Below are positions 17,465 to 26,554 of a stretch of 64,000 nt of DNA, piece by piece. The translations under genes and the position numbers were made by a program. Source of the stretch: Pedomonas sp051304405 (GTDB lineage: Bacteria > Pseudomonadota > Alphaproteobacteria > Sphingomonadales > Sphingomonadaceae); assembly GCF_051304405.1 (NCBI RefSeq), contig NZ_JBPPGG010000001.1, forward strand, positions 620,001 to 684,000, written 5' to 3'. How positions within the stretch are numbered: position 1 is the stretch's first letter; each line of letters begins with the position of its first letter. A model generated the notes under the pieces. It made no database searches, was not told the origin of the DNA, and was given only the letters and a program-made list of their open reading frames with translations.

Positions 17465-20089
17465 TTAGCCGAGGCTTTTCGAGACCATCTCGTACACGTC
17501 TTTCGACAGGCCGGAGACGCCGAGGATTCGCTCAAGCTGGCCGCGCATGAGGGCGGCGCGGGCCTGGTCGAAGCGCTGCCAGCGGCCGAGCGGGGCCACC
17601 AGCCGCGCGGCGGTTTGCGGGTTGAGTTTGTCCACGGCGATCACCTGGTCGCCGAGGTAGCGGTAGCCGCCGCCGCTGGCGGCGTGGAAGCGCACCTGGT
17701 TCATGCTGAAGGCGCCGACCAGGGCGCGCAGGCGGTTGGGGTTGGTGAGGGTGAAGGCCGGGTGGCGGGTCAGGCGGGTCACCTGCTCCAGCGTATCCGG
17801 GCGGATGGAGTGGGCCTGGAGCATGAACCACTTGTCGATCACCAGCGCGTCGTTTGCCCAGTCGTCGTAGAACGTCTGGAGCGCCGTTTCCCGCTCGGGC
17901 GCGTCGGAGTTGACGAGGGCGCCGAGCGCGGCGATGCGGTCGGTCATGTTGTCGGCTTGCCGGAACTGGGCGACGCACGCCGCCACCGCCTCGGCGGCCT
18001 CTGCCGCCGGTTCCGCCATCAGGTACTGGAGTGCCGTGTTCTTCAGCCGCCGCCGCGCCTTGGCGGCGGGGGTGAAGGCGTAGGCGGCGTCCTGCATGGC
18101 GCGGTAGACGTCCCACCACAGCGGGCGCAGGTGAGCGGTGAGCGTGCGGCGGAACAGCTGGCGCACGGTGTGGATGCCGTCCACGTCCACGATCGCCATC
18201 TGGTCGCCCACGTAGGATTCGCTGGGCAGGGTCACGGCCTCGGCGGCGAGGGCCGGGTCGAGGCGGCCGTCGAGCGCTTCCCGCAGGATCGCCTCCACCG
18301 TCTCCACCAGCACCGGGGCGACGGAGACCGGGCGTCCGGCGGCGTTGGCGTTGACCTGCTCCAGCATCAGGTCGAGGCCGAGCCGCTGCATGGCCTCGAA
18401 GCGGGCGAAGGGGTCGTCGTCGTGGCGGGCGAGGAAGGCGAGGTCCGAGCGGTCCATGGGCGCCTTCAGCACCACCGGGGCGGAGAAGCCGCGCAGCAGC
18501 GAGGGCACCGGCCGTTCCGTCAGCCCGTCGAACACCACCGTCTCCTCGGCCTGGCGCAGCTCGACCAGCCGGTCGCCGGTGAGGTTGCGGCCCGACTGCG
18601 CGCCGAACAGCGCCACCCGCAGCGGAATGTGCATGGGCTTCTTGCCGGTCTGGCCCGGCGTGTCGGGGATGGTCTGCTTCACCTTGAGGGTGGCCGTGCC
18701 TGCCGCTGCGTCATAGTCGAGCCGCGCCTCCAGATGCGGCGTGCCCGCCTGGGAATACCACAGCTTGAACTGGCCGAGATCGACGCCGCCGGCCTCCTCC
18801 ATGGCTGCCACGAAGTCGTCGCAGGTCACGGCCTGGCCGTCGTGGCGGCTGAAGTAGAGGTCGCACCCGGCGCGGAACTTCTCCTCGCCCAGCAGCGTCG
18901 CCAGCATCCGGATCACCTCCGCGCCCTTGTTGTAGACGGTCGCGGTGTAGAAGTTGGAGATCTCGATATAGCTCTCCGGGCGCACCGGGTGGGCGAGCGG
19001 CCCGGAGTCCTCGGGGAACTGGCCGGCGCGCAGGGTGCGCACGTCCTCGATGCGCTTGAGCGCGCGCGAGCCATGATCGGCGGAGAACTCCTGATCGCGG
19101 AAGACCGTGAGCCCTTCCTTGAGGCTGAGCTGGAACCAGTCCCGGCAGGTGACGCGGTTGCCGGTCCAGTTGTGGAAGTATTCGTGGGCGATGACGCTTT
19201 CCACTGCGTCGAAGTCCATGTCCGTCGCGGTGTCCTGCGCGGCGAGCACATACTTCGAGTTGAAGATGTTCAGGCCCTTGTTTTCCATCGCGCCGAAGTT
19301 GAAGTCCCCCACGGCCACGATGTTGAACACGTCGAGGTCATACTCGCGGCCGTAGCGTTCCTCGTCCCAGCGCATGGACTTCTTCAGCGCCTCCATGGCG
19401 TGGGCGCAGCGGCCGAGGTCGTGCTCCTTCACCCAGATGGCGAGCTGCACCTCCCGGCCCGAGGCGGTGACGAAGCGGTCGGAGAACGGCTTCAGGTCGC
19501 CCGCCACCAGCGCGAACAGGTAGCAGGGCTTGGGGAACGGGTCGTCCCACGTTGCCCAGTGGCGGCCGCCGGGCAGCTCGCCCGCGCCGGCCGGGTTGCC
19601 GTTGGAGAGCAGCACGGGGAAGCGCATCCGGTCCGCCCGGATGGTGGTGCGGTAGCGGCTCATCACGTCCGGCCGGTCGAGGAAGTAGGTGATGCGGCGG
19701 AAGCCCTCGGCCTCGCACTGGGTGCAGAAGATGCCGCCGGACATGTAGAGGCCCATCAGCTGGGTGTTGGCCGCCGGGTTCACCTGGGTGACGATCTCGA
19801 TGTCCGCGCGGCTGTTCTTGAGCGGCAGCACCAGCTGCTCCCGGGTCAGGCGATAGTCCCCGGCCGCCAGCGGATTGCCGTCCACCGAGACGGAGACCAG
19901 CGTCAGGTCGCGCCCGTCCAGCGCCAGCGGGTGCTTGTGGGTGCCGTTGCGGACAACGGTGAACCGGCTCGTCACCCGGGTTGCGGTGTCGCCGAGGTCG
20001 AAGTCCAGCTGGATCTCGGGGATGAGAAAACGCGGAGGCTGGTAGTCCTTCAGCAGAATGGCCTGCGGGGTTGCCTGGGCATCAAGCAT
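17465..20089 (-). CDS. pepN: Aminopeptidase N (M1 family)
   Basis: An 874-residue zinc aminopeptidase of the proteobacterial PepN type, removing N-terminal residues from peptides in the cytosol. The exopeptidase motif GAMEN is at 266-270. The zinc site HEYFH is at 302-306, with the third ligand E325 in 'LSLKEGL'. The C-terminal helical domain is full length. The start at 20089 (MLDAQATPQAILLKDY) fits the family. It stands alone with its own terminator. Confidence 0.96.
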   Translation of the reverse strand: MLDAQATPQAILLKDYQPPRFLIPEIQLDFDLGDTATRVTSRFTVVRNGTHKHPLALDGRDLTLVSVSVDGNPLAAGDYRLTREQLVLPLKNSRADIEIVTQVNPAANTQLMGLYMSGGIFCTQCEAEGFRRITYFLDRPDVMSRYRTTIRADRMRFPVLLSNGNPAGAGELPGGRHWATWDDPFPKPCYLFALVAGDLKPFSDRFVTASGREVQLAIWVKEHDLGRCAHAMEALKKSMRWDEERYGREYDLDVFNIVAVGDFNFGAMENKGLNIFNSKYVLAAQDTATDMDFDAVESVIAHEYFHNWTGNRVTCRDWFQLSLKEGLTVFRDQEFSADHGSRALKRIEDVRTLRAGQFPEDSGPLAHPVRPESYIEISNFYTATVYNKGAEVIRMLATLLGEEKFRAGCDLYFSRHDGQAVTCDDFVAAMEEAGGVDLGQFKLWYSQAGTPHLEARLDYDAAAGTATLKVKQTIPDTPGQTGKKPMHIPLRVALFGAQSGRNLTGDRLVELRQAEETVVFDGLTERPVPSLLRGFSAPVVLKAPMDRSDLAFLARHDDDPFARFEAMQRLGLDLMLEQVNANAAGRPVSVAPVLVETVEAILREALDGRLDPALAAEAVTLPSESYVGDQMAIVDVDGIHTVRQLFRRTLTAHLRPLWWDVYRAMQDAAYAFTPAAKARRRLKNTALQYLMAEPAAEAAEAVAACVAQFRQADNMTDRIAALGALVNSDAPERETALQTFYDDWANDALVIDKWFMLQAHSIRPDTLEQVTRLTRHPAFTLTNPNRLRALVGAFSMNQVRFHAASGGGYRYLGDQVIAVDKLNPQTAARLVAPLGRWQRFDQARAALMRGQLERILGVSGLSKDVYEMVSKSLG

Positions 20090-20444
20090 GATCGGAAATC
20101 GCTTTCACAAAAGTCCGCCACGGCGGGCGGCTGGGGCTACTCTCTTGTCTTTCGGATATTGGTGCTCTGCGGGCAAGGGCAAGCGTGGGCCGTGCCGGGG
20201 CCGAAAACCCCAGTCATTCCCGCGCCTTCCCGGCAAGGCGAAGCGCAGCACCACCGGAGCGTCGCCTGCCTCCATAGCGGCCTTCCTCCCGTCCGTCGCC
20301 TGTTCATGTGGCCTGTTTTCATCCCTGCCCCGCACCAGCGCTGCCGGAATTTTGGGGGAAACGCCGATATATGCAACGCCCACATCTCGGGGGCCTGCCA
20401 ACAAACCCCTGCAAAACCCGGCGCCGCGCGCTACACACTGGGGC
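20090..20444. other. Divergent intergenic region, pepN / SDR-like gene
   Basis: A 355-bp stretch between two divergent start codons. I see no gene, strong hairpin or convincing promoter pair. It must carry the promoters of both genes. Confidence 0.4.
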
Positions 20445-21371
20445 ATGAGCACCCGCCGCTGCCTGATCTTCGGCCTGGGCTACACCGCCCGCCGCCTTGC
20501 CGCCCGCCTCGTGCGGGAGGGCTGGCAGGTCACGGGCACCCGCCGCGCCCCGGCGGCCCCGGAGGCGCTCCTGCCCGAAGGCGTGCCGGGCGGCGCGGTC
20601 GAGATCCTGAGGTTTGACGACCCCGCCGTTGCCGCGCGGGTGGCGGAGGCGGAGGCGATCCTGTCGTCCGTGCCCCCCGATGGCGTCCCCCCCGATGGCG
20701 TCCCCCCCGATGGCGACTCCGGTTTGCCGGACCCGGTGCTGCGCGCCTATGGCGCGGCGTTGCGGGCGGCCCCGGCCCGGTGGATCGGCTACCTTTCCTC
20801 GACCGGGGTCTATGGCGACACCCGGGGCGCGTGGGTGGACGAGACCGCGCCCGTCGGCGGCGGCCGCCGCTCGGCGCGGGTGGAGGCGGACCTTGCCTGG
20901 CAAGCGCTGGCGCGGGAGGCGCGCGCGCCGGTGCACATCTTCCGCCTGCCGGGCATCTACGGCCCCGGCCGCTCGGCGCTGGACCGGGTGCGGGAGGGCA
21001 CGGCCCACCGCATCCACCTGCCGGGCCATGTGTTCTGCCGCATCCATGTGGACGACATCGCCGGGGCGCTGCTGGCCTCCCTCGCCCGGCCGGACGCGCC
21101 CGGCAGCGCCGCCCTCTACAACGTGGCGGACGACGAGCCCGCCTCCGGCGCGGCGGTGACCGAATATGCGTGCGACCTGCTGGGGCGGCCTTATCCGCCG
21201 CTGCAAACGCTGGAGGCGGCGGGCCTCTCCCCCATGGCGCGGGGCTTCTATGCCGAGAGCCGCCGGGTGCGGAATGACCGGCTCAGGCAGCGGCTCGGCT
21301 ACCGCCTGCTCTACCCCACCTACCGGGAGGGCCTGCGCGCCTGCCTCGACGCCGAGGGGCCGGAGCGCTGA
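20445..21371 (+). CDS. NAD(P)-dependent epimerase/dehydratase-like protein (YeeZ type)
   Basis: A 308-residue extended short-chain dehydrogenase. The N-terminal cofactor motif 'IFGLGYTARRLAARL' is the G-x-G-x-x-A form of the YeeZ group, 'YLSSTGVYGD' carries the catalytic serine/tyrosine region, and 'FRLPGIYGPGRSALDRVREG' is the substrate-side signature. Starting at 20445 (MSTRRCLIFGLG) gives normal family length. Three perfect PPDG(V/D) pentapeptides around residues 77-91 come from a 15-bp tandem repeat. The biochemical role of the group is poorly known. Confidence 0.8.
   Translation: MSTRRCLIFGLGYTARRLAARLVREGWQVTGTRRAPAAPEALLPEGVPGGAVEILRFDDPAVAARVAEAEAILSSVPPDGVPPDGVPPDGDSGLPDPVLRAYGAALRAAPARWIGYLSSTGVYGDTRGAWVDETAPVGGGRRSARVEADLAWQALAREARAPVHIFRLPGIYGPGRSALDRVREGTAHRIHLPGHVFCRIHVDDIAGALLASLARPDAPGSAALYNVADDEPASGAAVTEYACDLLGRPYPPLQTLEAAGLSPMARGFYAESRRVRNDRLRQRLGYRLLYPTYREGLRACLDAEGPER
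20673..20716 (+). repeat. 15-bp in-frame tandem repeat in the SDR-like gene
   Basis: Three copies of CCCCCCGATGGCGTC, the last ending in AC instead of TC. They encode PPDGV-PPDGV-PPDGD, so copy-number change keeps the frame. Confidence 0.9.
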
Positions 21372-21380
21372 GCGCCGAGC

Positions 21381-21449
21381 AAAAAACCAAAAAGAGAACC
21401 CCCGCAGGCCCATTTCGCTTTCAACACGAAATCGACGCTACGGGGGTTC
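21381..21449 (-). terminator. Structured terminator downstream of the chemoreceptor gene
   Basis: GAACCCCCG (21396-21404) pairs with CGGGGGTTC (21441-21449), and an inner stem ATTTCG/CGAAAT (21412-21417, 21427-21432) lies inside the loop. On the minus strand it is followed by TCTCTTTTTGGTTTTTT. The size and branched form leave open a short stable RNA. Confidence 0.65.
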
Positions 21450-21569
21450 AAACGCTGTTACAGAGGTTTTTGCCTATCACGGCTAGGAGGTACCGCCTCG
21501 CCCTGTTTTGGTGCTGTAATCGCCTTTACGGGCGATTGCGGGCCATGCGAGGGGCGGACCTCTCCCTCA

Positions 21570-23324
21570 TCATGCCGCCTGCACCTGTTCGAGGAAGGCG
21601 CCGATGCTCTCGCGCAGCGTCTCGGCCTCGCGGGACAGCGCCTCCGATGCCGAGCGCACCGAGCGGGCGGCCTGGGCGGTCTCGCCGGTAGTGGTGGCCA
21701 CGCCCCGGATGTTGCTGGCCACCTCGCCGACGCCGCCGGCGGCATGTTGCACGTTGCGGGCGATCTCCTGAACGGTGGCGTTCTGCTCCTCCATGCCGGC
21801 GGCGATGACGGCGGCGATTTCGGTCAGCTTGGAGACGCTCTCGCCCATGCGGTCGAGCGCATCGGCCGAGGTGGCGGCCTCCGCCTGCATCGCCCCCACC
21901 TTGGAGGTGATGTCCTCCGTGGCGCGCGCCACCTGGCTGGCCAGCCCCTTCACCTCGCCCGCGACCACCGCGAAGCCGCGGCCGCTGTCGCCCGCGCGGG
22001 CCGCCTCGATGGTGGCGTTGAGGGCGAGCAGGTTGGTCTGCTCGGCGATGTCGCTGATGATGCCGACGATCTCGGCCACCTGCGACGACACCCGCACCAT
22101 GCTCTGCATCTTCTGGGTGGTGTCGCTGGCGCCGGCCGCCACCTGATCCACCAGCGCCTTGGCGTTCACGCACTGGCGGGAGATCTCGTCGATGGAGGCG
22201 GTCATTTCCTCGGTGGCCGCCGCCACCATCTGCACGTTGGCCGAAGCCTCGCCCGAGGCGGCGTCCACCGCCTTGGTGCGCTCGTTGGTGTCGAGAACCG
22301 CGCCGTTCATCTGGTCGGCGGTGGCGAGCAGGTGCTGGCTGGCCTCGGTCACGGTCGCCAGCGAGCGCGCCATTTCCTGCCGGAAGGAGTCGATCAGCGC
22401 CTGGATGCGGTTGGCGCGCTGCTCCTGGCGGCGGGCCTCCTCAAGCTGGCGCTCGCACTCGGCCAGGTTCTGCGCCTGAAGCGCCGCCTGCTCCTCCAGC
22501 AGCCGCTGCTGCTCGGCAGCCGCGGCGGCCTGCTTCTCCTGAAGGGCGTCGCGCTCGATGGCTGCCGAGCGGAAGGTGGCCACGGTGCGGGCCATGGCGC
22601 CGATTTCGTCGCCCCGCTCCACCAGCGGCACCTCGTGGGAGGTATCGCCCGCCGCCAGCCGCTCCATGGTGGCCGCCAGCTGCTGAAGCGGCCGGTTGAT
22701 GCCGCGCGAGGCCACGGTCAGGGCCAGCGGCACGGCGACGCCGACACCGAGGAGACCGGCGATGAGGATCACCCACCGCGCCCGGGTGATGATGTCCTCG
22801 GCCTCGGCCGCCAGCTGTTCATACGTGGCCTGCTTGGCGGCGAGGAAGGCGTTGGTCGCGTTGGAGGCATCCTGCTCGGCCGGGCGCAGATCGGTGCGGA
22901 TGCGCTCGGCGAGCTGCCCGGCGTCCGCGTTGCTCCAGCGCTGGCGGATCTGCTCCAGCTGCCCGATGACGGCGGCCTGCTTGCCAACGTAGGCGCCGCC
23001 CAGCCGCTCGCGGTCCGCCGCGTCCAGCGTGGCTTCCAGCGCGTCGACCGCCGCCTTCATCTCGTGCAGGCGCTCGCCCATCTGCCCGGAGAGTTCCCGG
23101 CGATCCATCTCGTCGGCCGCGCTGGCCAGCTGATAGGCGTCCCGTTGCAGCGCGCGACTGAGCGAGCGGATCTCGCTGATGTCGTAAAGCTGTTTCTGGA
23201 CGACCCGGCGCTGTGAGGTGATATCGCTCGTGTTGGACAGCGCCCACAGGCCGCACGCGGCAAGGCCAAGACAGACCATCGCCAGAATGGCGATGGAGGC
23301 GAATAACTTTTTGGCGATCGACAT
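21570..23324 (-). CDS. Methyl-accepting chemotaxis protein
   Basis: A 584-residue chemoreceptor. It has two membrane helices (about 8-30 and 185-205) around a periplasmic helical-bundle sensor, then a HAMP domain (about 206-260) and a long coiled-coil signalling domain. The conserved hairpin tip is 'ISDIAEQTNLLALNATIEAARAGDSGRGFAVVAGEVKGLA'-like (shown only in part elsewhere: 'EQTNLLALNATIEAARAG'). It feeds CheA/CheW arrays; no che genes are adjacent, so it is an orphan receptor. No C-terminal CheR-docking pentapeptide is seen. The ligand is unknown. Confidence 0.93.
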   Translation of the reverse strand: MSIAKKLFASIAILAMVCLGLAACGLWALSNTSDITSQRRVVQKQLYDISEIRSLSRALQRDAYQLASAADEMDRRELSGQMGERLHEMKAAVDALEATLDAADRERLGGAYVGKQAAVIGQLEQIRQRWSNADAGQLAERIRTDLRPAEQDASNATNAFLAAKQATYEQLAAEAEDIITRARWVILIAGLLGVGVAVPLALTVASRGINRPLQQLAATMERLAAGDTSHEVPLVERGDEIGAMARTVATFRSAAIERDALQEKQAAAAAEQQRLLEEQAALQAQNLAECERQLEEARRQEQRANRIQALIDSFRQEMARSLATVTEASQHLLATADQMNGAVLDTNERTKAVDAASGEASANVQMVAAATEEMTASIDEISRQCVNAKALVDQVAAGASDTTQKMQSMVRVSSQVAEIVGIISDIAEQTNLLALNATIEAARAGDSGRGFAVVAGEVKGLASQVARATEDITSKVGAMQAEAATSADALDRMGESVSKLTEIAAVIAAGMEEQNATVQEIARNVQHAAGGVGEVASNIRGVATTTGETAQAARSVRSASEALSREAETLRESIGAFLEQVQAA

Positions 23325-23443
23325 TCTGCAACACCCGCAACAGTACTCCTTGCGGGTTACGGCTCGCCGGTTAATCGAATCTTGACGCTGTCCCTCGGTT
23401 CACCGAATTTTATGTCGACCGTCCGTTTTTTTATTCCGGCGTG

Positions 23444-24328
23444 TCACTTTTTGCCCCGGCTGGCGACGGCGATCAGGGTGCCGCCGATGGCCAGCGCCGC
23501 GCCCGCCATTTCCGCCACGCCCCACCGGTAGCCCTCGAACAGGGTGGAGAGGCCCAGCGCCACCACCGGCACCAGCACGCTGGAATAGGCGGCGCGGGAG
23601 ACGCCCCAGGCGCGGATGGTCTGGTAGTAGAGGTGGAAGGCGATGACCGAGCCCGGAATGGCGAGGTAGAGCAGCCCGCCCAGATAGGCCATGTCGAGGC
23701 GCAGCACCGGCGGCCCGGCGTAGGCGACGGCGAGGATCGCGGTTGCCGCCGCGCCGTAGGCCATGGCCCAGGCGTTCATGGTGTAGATGGAGAGGCTGCG
23801 CAGGCCCTTTGTTGCCGGGAACAGGTTGCCGATCGAGGCGGCCAGCACCGAGGCGAGGCTGAGGGCGAGGCCGACGATGCCCCGGTCCCCCCACCGGAAG
23901 TCGGCGATCTGGGAGGAGAACAGCAGGCCGATGCCCGCCACGCCCAGCGCCGCGCCCAGCAGAAGCGCGGGCGTGAAGCGCTGCTTGAAGGCGATGCGCG
24001 CCATGATCGGGTTGAAGATGACCAGCATGGCGAAGGCCACCGCCACGAGGCCGGAGGCGATGTAGCGCTCCGCCTCGTAGACGAAGATGTAGTTGATGCA
24101 GAACTGGAGGAGGCCCATCGTCACCAGCATCAGGTGCTGGCGCGGGCTCACCTTCAGCGGCTCGCGCCGGGCGATGCAGATTGCCCACACCACCGCCGCC
24201 GCGATGACGTAGCGGTAGACCACCGACCAGGCCGCCGGCACTCCGGCCAGCTGGGTGGTGATGGCGATCCAGGTGCTGCCCCAGATGAGAACGATGGTCG
24301 AAAACGCAAGCCATGCGGGCATGGCCAC
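23444..24328 (-). CDS. EamA-family (DMT) transporter
   Basis: A 294-residue inner-membrane protein with ten predicted hydrophobic helices in two EamA repeats ('IVLIWGSTWIAIT' at the start of the first, 'SIGNLFPATKG' near the second). Members export amino acids, purines or other metabolites. The threonine aldolase gene lies 90 bp upstream on the same strand, and the pair may be cotranscribed, which would fit amino-acid efflux (inference). A second ATG two codons downstream is an alternative start. Confidence 0.85.
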   Translation of the reverse strand: MAMPAWLAFSTIVLIWGSTWIAITTQLAGVPAAWSVVYRYVIAAAVVWAICIARREPLKVSPRQHLMLVTMGLLQFCINYIFVYEAERYIASGLVAVAFAMLVIFNPIMARIAFKQRFTPALLLGAALGVAGIGLLFSSQIADFRWGDRGIVGLALSLASVLAASIGNLFPATKGLRSLSIYTMNAWAMAYGAAATAILAVAYAGPPVLRLDMAYLGGLLYLAIPGSVIAFHLYYQTIRAWGVSRAAYSSVLVPVVALGLSTLFEGYRWGVAEMAGAALAIGGTLIAVASRGKK

Positions 24329-24418
24329 TCCCCTTTTGACACCCCGCCGGCGGCCCCCGCCGCGATCGGGAAAAACGCAAATCCTGACGGTCTTTCCTGA
24401 CGGTCGATGCAGGCCCGT

Positions 24419-25438
24419 TCAGACCGGCAGATTGGCCAGCGCGACCGCCAGCGCCTCCACGTGCACCTCGACCTGGTCCCACGACACCACGAGGCGGATC
24501 TGGCCCGAGCCTTCCGCGCCCCAGTCGTAGAACTCGAAGCCCTGCGCCCGCAGCTGGTGCGCGCCCTCCGGCCCCACGTTGAGGAACACCTCGTTGGCCT
24601 CCACCGGATAGAGCAGCCGCCCGGGCGCCGCCTGCGCCAGCCGCCGCGCCATGGCGTTGGCCCGCTCCGCGTTGCGCCGCCACAGGCCGGTCTCGATGTA
24701 CGCCAGCAGCTGGGCGGAGATGTAGCGGCCCTTGCACAGCAGATGCCCGCCCCGCTTGCGCCGGAGGCCGAACTCCGCCGCCAGCTCCCGGTTGAAGAAC
24801 ACCACCGCCTCGGCCGCCAGCGCGCCGTTCTTGGTGGCGCCGAAGCACAGCACATCGACGCCCGCCTTCCAGGTGATGTCGGCCGGGTGGCAGTCCAGAT
24901 GCACCAGCGCGTTGGCGAAGCGCGCCCCGTCCATGTGCACCCGCATCCCCCGGGCCTTCGCCGCCCCGGCCAGCGCCGCCACCTCGGCGGGCGTGTAGAC
25001 GCAGCCCAGCTCCGTCGCCTGCGTCAGCGACAGCACGCGCGGCTGCACCTGGTGCACGTCGCCCCGCATGTCCGCCAGCGCCGCCGCGAAGCTCTCCGGC
25101 GTGATCTTGGCCCCGAAGCCCTCCGCCAGCAGCAGCTTGGCCCCGCCGGTGTAGAACTCCGGCGCGCCGCACTCGTCCACGTGGATGTGCGCCTCGCGGT
25201 GGCACACCACCGAGCCGAACGGCGGCGTCAGGCAGGAGAGCGCCAGCGCATTGGCGGCGGTGCCGGTGGTCACCGCGAAGGCCGCCACGTCCGTGCCGAA
25301 GAAGCGGGAGAACACCTCGCTGAGGCGGCCCGACCACGGGTCGCCGTCATAGGGCGCGGTCGAGGCGGCATTGGCCTCGACGATCGCCGCCAGGATCTCC
25401 GGCGCAACGGTTGCGGTATTGTCGGACGTGAAGCGCAT
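24419..25438 (-). CDS. Low-specificity threonine aldolase
   Basis: A 339-residue PLP enzyme of fold type I that cleaves threonine or allo-threonine to glycine and acetaldehyde. The PLP lysine is K203 in 'FGATKNGA', the pyridine-binding aspartate is D170 in 'HMDGARF', and the phosphate-binding segment 'TGTAANALAL' is at 58-67. Length and motifs fit the bacterial LtaE-like group, though its 'GATKNG' form is the one also seen in other beta-eliminating lyases. Confidence 0.87.
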   Translation of the reverse strand: MRFTSDNTATVAPEILAAIVEANAASTAPYDGDPWSGRLSEVFSRFFGTDVAAFAVTTGTAANALALSCLTPPFGSVVCHREAHIHVDECGAPEFYTGGAKLLLAEGFGAKITPESFAAALADMRGDVHQVQPRVLSLTQATELGCVYTPAEVAALAGAAKARGMRVHMDGARFANALVHLDCHPADITWKAGVDVLCFGATKNGALAAEAVVFFNRELAAEFGLRRKRGGHLLCKGRYISAQLLAYIETGLWRRNAERANAMARRLAQAAPGRLLYPVEANEVFLNVGPEGAHQLRAQGFEFYDWGAEGSGQIRLVVSWDQVEVHVEALAVALANLPV

Positions 25439-25508
25439 GATATCGGCTGCTAGCGGGCGCCGTGGCTTTCGTCAAACGATCCTTGCACCCCCGTCCCGGA
25501 CGCCGTTC

Positions 25509-26525
25509 CTAGAGCCAGCCCTTGCGCTTGAAGAACAGGTACGGCAGCACCGCCGAGAGCACCATCAGCCCGATGGCGAAGGGGTAGCCCAGCGGCCAGC
25601 CCAGCTCGGGCATGCGGTGGAAGTTCATGCCGTAGATGGAGGCGACCAGCGTCGGCGGCAGGAACACGACCGAGGCCACCGAGAAGATCTTGATGATGCT
25701 GTTCTGCTCCAGGTTGATGAGGCCGGTGGTCGCGTCCAGCAGCAGGGAGATGCGGCCCGAGAGGTAGTTCACATGGTCCGCCAGCGCCCGGATGTCGCCG
25801 GTGATGGAGCGGAAATGCCCCTCCAGCGCGCTGCGGCGGGGGTTGGAGGCGGCGCTCGCCGCCAGGAAGGCGTTGATGCGCGACAGGCTGAGCAGGCTCT
25901 CCCGCGCCTTGGAGAGCATGTCGCCCCGGCCGCCGAGGCGGCGCAGCACGCGGCGGAAGTCCTTCACCTGTGCGCCGCGGAACTGGTTCTGCTCGCCAAA
26001 GACATGCTGGGTCATGGCATCGAGCGCCATGCCCACCTGCCCCAGCACCTCCGCCAGCCGGTCCACCAGCAGCCCGACCAGCCCCACATAGATGCCGTAG
26101 CCGTCCTCGAACCGGGCGCCGCCGGGGCGGCTCGCCTCCGCGACGAAGGCGTCGAACCCCCGCACCGGGCTGTGCCGCACCGTGATGAGCACCCCGCCCC
26201 GCAGGATGAAGTAGACGGTGGTGAGCATCGGCGCGTCGCCCGTGCTGCCCACCAGAATGGCGGCGGGGGCGTGGATCGAATCGCCTTCCTCGATGATGCG
26301 GTTGGCCATCTCGAGGCCGAAGATCCGCTCCCGCGTGGGGATGTTCACCCCCAGCTCGCGCTCGACGAAAAGCTCCTCCTCCTCGGTGGGCTCGAGGAGA
26401 TCAACCCAGGCGGCCCGCGCCAGCAGCGCCGGGTCGAGCGGCGCGGCGGCGGAAGACCCGTCCGCGGCGGCCTCCGCCTGGCAGGGGGTCAGCCGGCCGT
26501 TGTCGAGGCTGTAGAGCGCAAGCAT
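25509..26525 (-). CDS. CorA-family divalent-cation transporter
   Basis: A 338-residue magnesium/cobalt channel. A large soluble alpha/beta domain and long stalk helix (about 150-275) precede two C-terminal membrane helices, the first ending in the invariant pore motif YGMNF. The tail is basic ('FFKRKGWL'), as in CorA. The start at 26525 (MLALYSLDNG) is chosen because the longer frame to 27008 overlaps der in the wrong frame. It sits 29 bp after the der stop codon on the same strand. Confidence 0.93.
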   Translation of the reverse strand: MLALYSLDNGRLTPCQAEAAADGSSAAAPLDPALLARAAWVDLLEPTEEEELFVERELGVNIPTRERIFGLEMANRIIEEGDSIHAPAAILVGSTGDAPMLTTVYFILRGGVLITVRHSPVRGFDAFVAEASRPGGARFEDGYGIYVGLVGLLVDRLAEVLGQVGMALDAMTQHVFGEQNQFRGAQVKDFRRVLRRLGGRGDMLSKARESLLSLSRINAFLAASAASNPRRSALEGHFRSITGDIRALADHVNYLSGRISLLLDATTGLINLEQNSIIKIFSVASVVFLPPTLVASIYGMNFHRMPELGWPLGYPFAIGLMVLSAVLPYLFFKRKGWL

Positions 26526-26554
26526 GGTCCCCCCCTTTCGGCTCGCCCCGCCGC